This document shows, one piece after another, positions 7,101 through 13,251 of a DNA stretch of 13,251 nt. The position numbers were made by a program, and so were the translations under genes. Numbering within the stretch: the first letter of the stretch is position 1; every line of letters starts with the position of its first letter. Source of the DNA: Acidobacteriota bacterium (lineage in GTDB: Bacteria > Acidobacteriota > Blastocatellia > RBC074); assembly GCA_022614735.1 (NCBI GenBank), contig JAKEHZ010000198.1, forward strand, positions 1 to 13,251, given 5' to 3'. The notes under the pieces were generated by a model. The model did no database searches, had not been told where the DNA came from, and saw nothing but the letters and a program-made list of their open reading frames with translations.

Positions 7101-9293
7101 CTAGTTTGTGGTTTGCCTGCTCGCTGTAGGTTGCTCGTAGGCGATAAATTCGCGAAATACGCGGCTCATAGAAACCAAGATTGACAATAACACCATCATC
7201 GCACCGCACCCTCCATAAATGAGTGTGATATCTCGACCTACCAAATCATAGATAATTCCACCAAGGCCCATACCGACCGGTGCAATACTTCCAGAAAGAG
7301 TGTGTAGCAATCCGAAAGCACGCCCGCGAATCTCAGTCGGCGTGCTCATTTGTAATATCGTCGAAATGTTAACCCCATTGAATGCCCCCATCGCTCCAAT
7401 CACAAACGCGAGTATTACAGCTTCTTTCAGGCTAGTAACAAAACCGAGTGACCCGATGATAATAGAGTTGAAGATCGCAAATGTGATCATCACTCTCCCA
7501 CGGACTTTACCTTTAAGTTTGATGAAACCGGCGGAAAGAGATCCCGCCAGTATCCCAACACCGAAAATCGCTAATAAATAACCATACCAATCCATTTGGA
7601 CTTTAAGGAAATCCTCCACGTAAAAAGGCATAAGCACAACGATCGGCATGGTGAAAAAATTGAAAATAGCCGAAAAGAAAAATAGTCTTCTCAGCCCCAT
7701 GTTATTCCAGACGTAATGCAGTCCTTCTTTAATATCCTCCTTAAATGACTTGCGCTGCGTCTTTCCTGTGCCGCCCTTTTCCGGTATTGCCTGAGGGATC
7801 TTGATGAAAGATTCGCTGAGAGCAGCAAACAGGAAGCTCAGACCGTTAATCAAGACGAGTAATGGTGCTCCCCAAAGCCGAAAAAGCGTCCCGCCCAACC
7901 CCTGTCCTACGAATAAAGCCAACTGCGCTGTCAATTGGCGTAGAGAGTTCGCCCTTCTAACTTCATCCCGTGGCACCAGATCAGGGATCGCGGCTGATAT
8001 CGCCGGAGTGAAAAATGCCACGCTGACTGACATGCAAAGTGTTACCCCCATAAGCCAGAAAATAATTATTTTTGTGGCATGAGGCACCAGGTAAAGTAAG
8101 CCTGCCAGCGAAAGGACCAGAATACCTCTCACAAGATCACAATAAATGATGATCTTGCGTCGAGAATGGCGATCAGCGAAGGTGCCGCCAACCCCGCTGA
8201 GGATAATATTCAGAATACCGGAAACCATGAGCATTGACGCGATTAGGCTGGCAGAGTCGGTTGCTCGTTTGATCCAAAATACCACTGCTATCACATAAAC
8301 CTGCGAACCTAACTGACTGACTGACTGGGCGAGCCAAAGGAGAACGAAATTACGGTTGAACAGTCTAAGGGCTGAATAAAAATACCCTGACGATTCCGTA
8401 GGTGGTCCCAGGGTAGACTCGGGTGTGGGCAAATTTATGGATTGTTCCATCAGGTCTGGCAGCTCTGGCTCTCGCATCTCGGTATCCGGGAATGCCGCGC
8501 GGGCCATACTCTCTTCTTCGAGAATAGTCATCAATTCCCCGCCCAGGGCGATGTAGGCCTGGCTGACCGGAAGGCTGATGCAAAATTCCAAGAGCGACTT
8601 TTGATCGCGTGAGGCGTTTTTCACAGATACCGATGTCGGAATCGTGTTGGCGAATATCCTGACCTGCGCCTCCTCCCCAACACGCCTGATCTGCTCCGCA
8701 CACTCTCGGTTTATCGGGCTGCCGTTATCATACTTTGTAATCAGAATGCCGAGCAGAGACAGGCGCCGATTGGACGCTTCACGCAGGTCGCTGACCATTT
8801 CCAGCAAATCAGGCAGAGCCCATGCTGAATCCGGTTCGGCGAAGACCGGAATCAGACAGTAGTCCGACACTGCAAGCGAAGACTTGAGTAGACAATCCAC
8901 ACTTCCGTGAGTGTCAATCAGCACGAAGTCGTACTCATCCAGCTTTTTCGTGTCAAAGACCTTTTTGAGGAGCATATTCTGCCCGTGTCCGTTTCCTAAT
9001 TCGTTGCTCACCATACGGAGCCTCGGAGTCGCGGCCAGCAGGCTGACCCTTTCGATGTTGGTTCCGACGACGTAATCGTCGCAGGGAGCCTTGTCGAGCA
9101 TTGCCTGGCAGAGCGTTTGTGAACCCAGATTCCCCCGCTCGACTCCAAGCAGTCTGGTGGAGTTTCCCTGAGGATCGTTGTCCACGACTAGCACCGACTT
9201 TCCCATACTGGCAAAGACTGCAGCGAGGTTGACCACAGTGGTGGTCCTTCCTACGCCACCCTTTTCATTTGCGGCAGTAACGATAATAGGCAT
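7101..9293 (-). CDS. Fusion of ParA/MinD-like ATPase and MFS exporter
   Basis: 730 residues in one uninterrupted frame. Residues 1-255 resemble ParA: deviant Walker A KGGVGRTTT (11-19), A' VVDNDPQGN (36-44) and Walker B FVLIDT (123-128). The usual second P-loop lysine is Arg16 (AGG codon). The Pro-rich stretch after Walker B in ParA (DCPPS) is DTHGS here. A polar, acidic, Pro-rich linker (about 258-308) leads to an MFS transporter (about 309-730) with around 12 hydrophobic segments, the loop-2 motif GGTFADRHSRRK (369-380) and PTEIRGRAFGL (652-662), like drug or siderophore exporters of the MFS_3/EntS type. The start ATG directly follows the NRPS stop (TGAATG), with GGAG eight bases upstream inside the NRPS gene. 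The likely role is inner-membrane export of the peptide, with the ATPase part as a regulatory or localising module (inference). An internal start at Met263 could give a separate MFS protein but lacks a strong ribosome-binding site. Confidence 0.92.
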   Translation of the reverse strand: MPIIVTAANEKGGVGRTTTVVNLAAVFASMGKSVLVVDNDPQGNSTRLLGVERGNLGSQTLCQAMLDKAPCDDYVVGTNIERVSLLAATPRLRMVSNELGNGHGQNMLLKKVFDTKKLDEYDFVLIDTHGSVDCLLKSSLAVSDYCLIPVFAEPDSAWALPDLLEMVSDLREASNRRLSLLGILITKYDNGSPINRECAEQIRRVGEEAQVRIFANTIPTSVSVKNASRDQKSLLEFCISLPVSQAYIALGGELMTILEEESMARAAFPDTEMREPELPDLMEQSINLPTPESTLGPPTESSGYFYSALRLFNRNFVLLWLAQSVSQLGSQVYVIAVVFWIKRATDSASLIASMLMVSGILNIILSGVGGTFADRHSRRKIIIYCDLVRGILVLSLAGLLYLVPHATKIIIFWLMGVTLCMSVSVAFFTPAISAAIPDLVPRDEVRRANSLRQLTAQLALFVGQGLGGTLFRLWGAPLLVLINGLSFLFAALSESFIKIPQAIPEKGGTGKTQRKSFKEDIKEGLHYVWNNMGLRRLFFFSAIFNFFTMPIVVLMPFYVEDFLKVQMDWYGYLLAIFGVGILAGSLSAGFIKLKGKVRGRVMITFAIFNSIIIGSLGFVTSLKEAVILAFVIGAMGAFNGVNISTILQMSTPTEIRGRAFGLLHTLSGSIAPVGMGLGGIIYDLVGRDITLIYGGCGAMMVLLSILVSMSRVFREFIAYEQPTASRQTTN

Positions 9294-12200
9294 TCACGAT
9301 ACTCCGATCGCATCGCGAGAAAGCCAGTGCGCGATCAGACTACGCAATTCCTCGTTGAAACTTGAAGCCAGATGCTCGATCGTCGCACGCTCATGCAAAT
9401 TGCCGCTGTAGTTCCAGTGCATCTTTAATACCCCGCCTCGCACACTTCCCACCACATAGAGCGGATAGCTGCGCCGCCCCCGCAAGCTCCGCTCCGGCCC
9501 CTTATTCTCCTCCGCTCCGCGGAACAGCGTCGCTTCTGCTACTGGCTGATCGAGCTGTCCCAGATAGTTGAAATTCACTTCGGCTCGCGGCAATGAGGTC
9601 ATCTGCTTCCTCACTCCCTCGTCCTGACAGAGGTAACGCAGCAGCCCGTAGCCGATCCCTCGCTGCGGAATCCCACGCAATTGCGTTTGCACAATCTTCA
9701 GTGCCTCGCCTGGCCCCTCCGCCTTGCTGATGTCCAGGAGCACCGGATAGATCGTCGTAAACCAGCCCACTGTCCGCGACATGTCGACCCCTTCCAGGAT
9801 GTCTTCGCGCCCGTGCCCTTCCACTTCCACCAGCAGCCGCGGCTGTCCCGTCCAGCGCTCCCACGCCCTGGCCAACACCGTTAATAAGACCTCTTGCATC
9901 TGTGCGCCAGCAGCGGCTGGAATCTCCTGCAACAGCGCCTTCGTCACTTCTTCACCGAGCACAGTCACTACAAGTTCCGCTGAGACCTCGTTGTTGTCAC
10001 CAGCAGGATTGTCCAGAGGCAAGGCCGGCACTTCACCGCTCACAGCCTCAATCCAATATGCCAGCTCCCGCCGGAGCTCAGCCGATTGCGCGTACTCGGC
10101 GAGCCGCCGCGACCAGGCTTGAAAAGAGGTGGTTTTAGCGGGTAGTTGTACTGTCTCCCCACGACCAAGCTGCAGATAGGTTGTCTGGAAATCTTCCATC
10201 AGGATGCGGGTCGAAATCACATCGACTATCAGATGGTGGAAGATCAGTTGCACCCGGTCTGCTCCATATCCGCCCAGCACAAAATAAGCGACTCGAAGGA
10301 GCGGTCCTTCTGAGAGGTTCAGGCTGCTCTGCAATGCTGTTGCAGCTAACTCAATTGCCTCTTTCTGCGATTCCATTGCCAGCTCGGATAGATCAATGAC
10401 AGCAAAAGGCACCATCTCATCGCTCTCAGCGTTAACTTGCTCCCAGCCCGACTCTGTCTGCTGAAATCGCAAACGCAGAGCATCGTGATGGGTGAGCACA
10501 TGCCTGATGGTCTTCGCAAGCAGCGCAGGGTCTAGCCCTTGAGGCACTTGGCGAAGGAAGGCCCAATTCCAATGGTGTGGATCTACCAACTGCCGCTCGA
10601 AGAAGAAGTGTTGAATGGGCGTGAGTGAGACCGGACCTATTATACTATCCTGCTCGGCCTGCGCCGCTTGGCCTGTGCCGGCCACCTCAGCCAGTCCGGC
10701 GATCGTCGGATGTTGAAATACCTGTGCAGGGGTAATCGCCAGGCCGGCCTGCCTGGCTCGCGCGACAATATGTATAATACGCATCGAATCGCCGCCCAAC
10801 TCGAAGAAGCTGTCATCAACCCCCACCTGCTCCAGGCCGAGTACCTGTCCCCAAATAGCAGCCAGGGTTTGCTCTTTCCGGGTGCGGGGAGCTACGAAAG
10901 TGGTCGCCAGCTCCGAGCGGCTCTGTTCGGGCGCCGGTAGAGCACTCCGATCCAGTTTGCCGTTGGACGTCAGCGGCAGGGCCTCCATCCAGACATATGC
11001 GACAGGTACCATATACGCAGGCAGTTTCCGCTCCAGGAAGCTACGCAACTCGCTAATAGTAGGGACCGTCTCTTGGTGAGAAACCAGATAGACCACAAGG
11101 CGTTTGTTACCAGGTGCATCCTCCAGCGCCAGGACCACAGCTTCCCGAATGGCCGGATGCTGATGTAACACAGCTTCAATTTCACCCAACTCGATGCGGA
11201 GGCCGCGGACTTTGACTTGATAGTCGCTGCGACCCAGGAATTCGATGTTACCGTCGGGAAGGTAGCGCGCCAGGTCGCCAGTCCGGTAGAGGCGCGCACC
11301 TGGTTCATCACTAAAAGGGTTAGGAATGAATCGTTCGGCAGTAAGATCAGCTCGATTGAGGTAGCCACAACTCAATCCATTACCTCCAACATAAAGTTCT
11401 CCCGTGGCGCCGATGGGCACAGGTTCGCAATTTTTGTTCAAGATATAGAGAAGATTATTGGCTGATGCTTTCCCGATCGGGATGTTATTGAACGCCCTCT
11501 CTCCCCAGCTTAGCCTATTGCCAACCTTAAAGATGGAACAATTGATGGATGCTTCTGTAGGTCCATAGCCATTGTAGAGAACACAGTTTGTTCCGACTTT
11601 ATTAAATATATCATCAACTGCCTTCTCGGTTAATAGCTCACCACCGAGGTGGAGCGCTTCCAGACTTTCCAGCCTGTCACTGAAGGGGAGAAGATTTCTG
11701 AAAAATGACGGGGTTGAATGAATGGTATTAATTCCATGTCCATTGATATAGCCGGCATACTCTGAAAAGTCGCTCAGTTCATCTTTCTCCAAAAAATGTA
11801 ATGTTCCGCCAAAAAGGAGCGTAGTTAATAGCTCGAAGACGCCAAAATCAAAACAATAATTAAGATTTTGCAGCACCTTCGTGTGCTCGCCGAAGTTGAA
11901 ATACTCCCTGCTCCAGCATAGTAATGGGCTCAGATTCCTGTGAGTGATCGGCACGCCTTTGGGAGCGCCGGTTGAACCTGAGGTATAGATCACATAAGCT
12001 AACTGATCAGGCTCTACGACCTTCTTTTTCCTAACTAGTTCTTCAGCGGCATAATTGTCGCAATCGTATACCTTCAACTCATCAGGATTTGTAGTTTCTG
12101 TCTGCACCTTATCCAGGCATATGATATGCTTCAATGAAGAACTCTCCCGAGAAATTTCAAGCGCTTTGGCCAGGTGCTTCTCATCTGTGACCAGAACCCT

Positions 12201-12380
12201 GATCCGGCAATCGCTGATTATGAAATTGATCCGTTCGATTGGGTGGTTTGGATCAATCGGCACAAAACCGCTTCCGGATTTCAATATGCCCAGCATCCCT
12301 ATCAATAGGCGGGGGTGCTGGTCGGCCATTAACCCGATCAAGCTATGGCCGATCAAGCTATGCGATGAGTTGTTCTTCAT
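9294..12380 (-). CDS. Single-module NRPS, A-PCP-E, with N-terminally short adenylation domain
   Basis: 1028 residues. The adenylation domain (about 1-485) begins close to core A2 (LKSGSGFVPIDP, 33-44) and has A3 (YTSGSTGAPKG, 132-142), A5 (GYGPTE, 271-276), A7 (YRTGDL, 365-370) and A10 with Lys475. The A1 region is absent: against GrsA about 70-80 residues are missing. The carrier domain (about 495-565) has LGGDS with Ser532 for phosphopantetheine. The epimerisation domain (about 583-1028) has PIQHFFF, HHLIVD (715-720), EGHGRE (854-859), RTVGWF (869-874) and NFNYLGQ (936-942). No condensation or thioesterase domain follows, as in starter enzymes such as GrsA. The ATG is supported by GAGGAGGT eight bases upstream, so the short form looks like the translated one. 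Positions matching the ten-residue specificity code read D178, F179, F182, H221, H244, G246, G271, I279, N280, K475; Asp178 favours an alpha-amino acid, but I cannot name the substrate. Confidence 0.95.
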   Translation of the reverse strand: MKNNSSHSLIGHSLIGLMADQHPRLLIGMLGILKSGSGFVPIDPNHPIERINFIISDCRIRVLVTDEKHLAKALEISRESSSLKHIICLDKVQTETTNPDELKVYDCDNYAAEELVRKKKVVEPDQLAYVIYTSGSTGAPKGVPITHRNLSPLLCWSREYFNFGEHTKVLQNLNYCFDFGVFELLTTLLFGGTLHFLEKDELSDFSEYAGYINGHGINTIHSTPSFFRNLLPFSDRLESLEALHLGGELLTEKAVDDIFNKVGTNCVLYNGYGPTEASINCSIFKVGNRLSWGERAFNNIPIGKASANNLLYILNKNCEPVPIGATGELYVGGNGLSCGYLNRADLTAERFIPNPFSDEPGARLYRTGDLARYLPDGNIEFLGRSDYQVKVRGLRIELGEIEAVLHQHPAIREAVVLALEDAPGNKRLVVYLVSHQETVPTISELRSFLERKLPAYMVPVAYVWMEALPLTSNGKLDRSALPAPEQSRSELATTFVAPRTRKEQTLAAIWGQVLGLEQVGVDDSFFELGGDSMRIIHIVARARQAGLAITPAQVFQHPTIAGLAEVAGTGQAAQAEQDSIIGPVSLTPIQHFFFERQLVDPHHWNWAFLRQVPQGLDPALLAKTIRHVLTHHDALRLRFQQTESGWEQVNAESDEMVPFAVIDLSELAMESQKEAIELAATALQSSLNLSEGPLLRVAYFVLGGYGADRVQLIFHHLIVDVISTRILMEDFQTTYLQLGRGETVQLPAKTTSFQAWSRRLAEYAQSAELRRELAYWIEAVSGEVPALPLDNPAGDNNEVSAELVVTVLGEEVTKALLQEIPAAAGAQMQEVLLTVLARAWERWTGQPRLLVEVEGHGREDILEGVDMSRTVGWFTTIYPVLLDISKAEGPGEALKIVQTQLRGIPQRGIGYGLLRYLCQDEGVRKQMTSLPRAEVNFNYLGQLDQPVAEATLFRGAEENKGPERSLRGRRSYPLYVVGSVRGGVLKMHWNYSGNLHERATIEHLASSFNEELRSLIAHWLSRDAIGVS
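12334..12362. repeat. 15-bp tandem duplication at the NRPS start
   Basis: The 14-mer CCGATCAAGCTATG occurs at 12334-12347 and 12349-12362, a period of 15 bp. In the NRPS frame it encodes HSLIG twice (residues 7-16), and the second copy contains the DUF3326 stop codon. It marks the point where the shortened adenylation domain begins. Confidence 0.9.
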
Positions 12381-13251
12381 AAGGAACCACCTCCTCGCTC
12401 GCCTCAGCCAAGGTCTCCGTGTTAAGGGAGTATCTCAGTGTCTGAAGAGGTCTTAGGATGCTCTCTATGCTTATCCCCTTTTTCAAGGCTAATATGACAC
12501 CGGCAGCTTCGGCGTAGTTACCGACCTCGATAACGTTATTTAACTGAGCTGATGATTGAGTAATCTTCAGGATCGTCTCATTTTCCTGGACGGCAATAAC
12601 TGGAATATTGTATTTCCTGGTAGAGAGGATAGGTATGCCTCCCAGACAACCTGCCGGGGTAACCACTGCCAGGAGGTTATTGATATTGATAATGTCGGCG
12701 GCACGACTATTTGCCCGAGCCTTGATCTGTGGCGCTCGTTCCAGGCCAATCAATACGCAAGCCAGGCCACTTACAGATGCCATCTCGCCAGCTCCTCTGG
12801 CGTCAACGATGTTATGCACAAGGTCCAGCTGTTTGATATTCAGCAGTGGGGCGTGAGCTGATGGTAGTTGAAACCGCCTGGTGATCAAGTGCGAGATAAT
12901 TGCCTCAACGCCGCCGACCGGGTTTGAGTACTCGCCAGCGAAATGCTTCGCATAGTTTTCAGTCGGCAAGTCTTGAATATTACTCGTTATCGCTATTGCA
13001 TTGACGCCTCTTGCTATCAGGTCCTCGCTCGCTTCAAATAATACGTCGGGGTTATCAATAGTGCCGACAAACGCCCCGGATTTGTTCTCAACGCAACGGC
13101 CGCCGATCGGCCGGTCTGTAATTACGTAATCCTGGATATTGACGCCGTGCGTCGCCCTCACTGCGTTGAGAATGTTGAAAACGACATCCAGCCCGCTAGA
13201 ATCGGTTTTTTCAATGATCAAGCCGACTCTGTTTGAATAGGGCCAGTACAG
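12358..13251 (-). CDS. DUF3326-type protein, 5' end missing at window edge
   Basis: The frame stays open to the last base of the window, so the N-terminus lies outside; 297 codons are visible. A TTG at 13221 could be read as a start, but the codons before it encode LYWPYSNRVGLIIEK, which resembles an internal stretch of DUF3326 proteins, so I treat the gene as truncated. Other family-like blocks are NPVGGVEAIISH, PSAHAPL and the pair VDARGAGEM / CVLIGLERAPQ. DUF3326 is an uncharacterised family I associate with cyanobacteria and plants; no reaction is known to me. The last 23 bp overlap the NRPS gene, and the NRPS ribosome-binding site GAGGAGGT lies inside this gene, so the two are translationally coupled. 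That places it in the peptide pathway, perhaps as a tailoring or precursor enzyme (inference). The family call rests on remembered motifs. Confidence 0.7.
   Translation of the reverse strand: MYWPYSNRVGLIIEKTDSSGLDVVFNILNAVRATHGVNIQDYVITDRPIGGRCVENKSGAFVGTIDNPDVLFEASEDLIARGVNAIAITSNIQDLPTENYAKHFAGEYSNPVGGVEAIISHLITRRFQLPSAHAPLLNIKQLDLVHNIVDARGAGEMASVSGLACVLIGLERAPQIKARANSRAADIININNLLAVVTPAGCLGGIPILSTRKYNIPVIAVQENETILKITQSSAQLNNVIEVGNYAEAAGVILALKKGISIESILRPLQTLRYSLNTETLAEASEEVVPYEEQLIA

Noticed and set aside
7101..9293. ParA gene as evidence for a plasmid partition locus
   Set aside because: It has no ParB partner or parS-like repeats nearby, is fused to a transporter and lies in a biosynthetic operon.
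12358..13221. TTG at 13221 as a complete start of the DUF3326-type gene
   Set aside because: The upstream codons to the window edge stay open and encode family-like sequence (LYWP, NRVGL), so the gene is taken as truncated.

Overview
All protein genes here lie on the minus strand, so the functional order runs from the right edge (13251) to the left edge (1). The best clue to the organism is the leftmost gene. It joins a Solibacter-type C-terminal domain (TIGR03437 type) to SBBP beta-propeller repeats, a combination typical of Acidobacteriota, possibly Blastocatellia. A TolC-type protein and a classical signal peptide agree with a Gram-negative envelope. This assignment comes from remembered family distribution, not from a search.

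Right part (13251-4501): a compact nonribosomal peptide synthetase (NRPS) gene cluster. In transcription order it holds: a DUF3326-type protein cut by the window edge; a one-module NRPS (A-PCP-E, like the GrsA/TycA starter enzymes) whose adenylation domain lacks its usual first 70-80 residues; a 730-aa fusion of a ParA/MinD-like ATPase to an MFS exporter; MbtH-like protein copy A; an unrecognised 115-aa protein; a small XRE-type DNA-binding protein; an unrecognised 100-aa protein; MbtH-like copy B; and a type II thioesterase. Several genes overlap or nearly touch (DUF3326/NRPS by 23 bp, NRPS/ParA-MFS at 0 bp, three other gaps of 9-17 bp). They probably form one transcription unit. The three wider internal gaps each contain a large palindrome.

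Left part (4366-160): a TolC-family outer-membrane efflux protein, then a 358-bp spacer with hairpins and a degenerate interspersed repeat, then the secreted SBBP protein. A better-preserved copy of the same repeat follows that gene. TolC could be the outer-membrane exit for the cluster product, but it sits behind its own 134-bp spacer and could be independent. The SBBP gene is probably unrelated to the cluster.

Likely joint function (inference): the NRPS activates one amino acid with help from MbtH, loads it on its carrier domain and epimerises it. The thioesterase clears misloaded carrier domains, and the ParA-MFS protein exports the product. Partner condensation modules, if any, are outside the window. 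The least explained parts are the ParA-MFS fusion, the short adenylation domain coupled to DUF3326, and the two near-identical MbtH genes bracketing three small genes.
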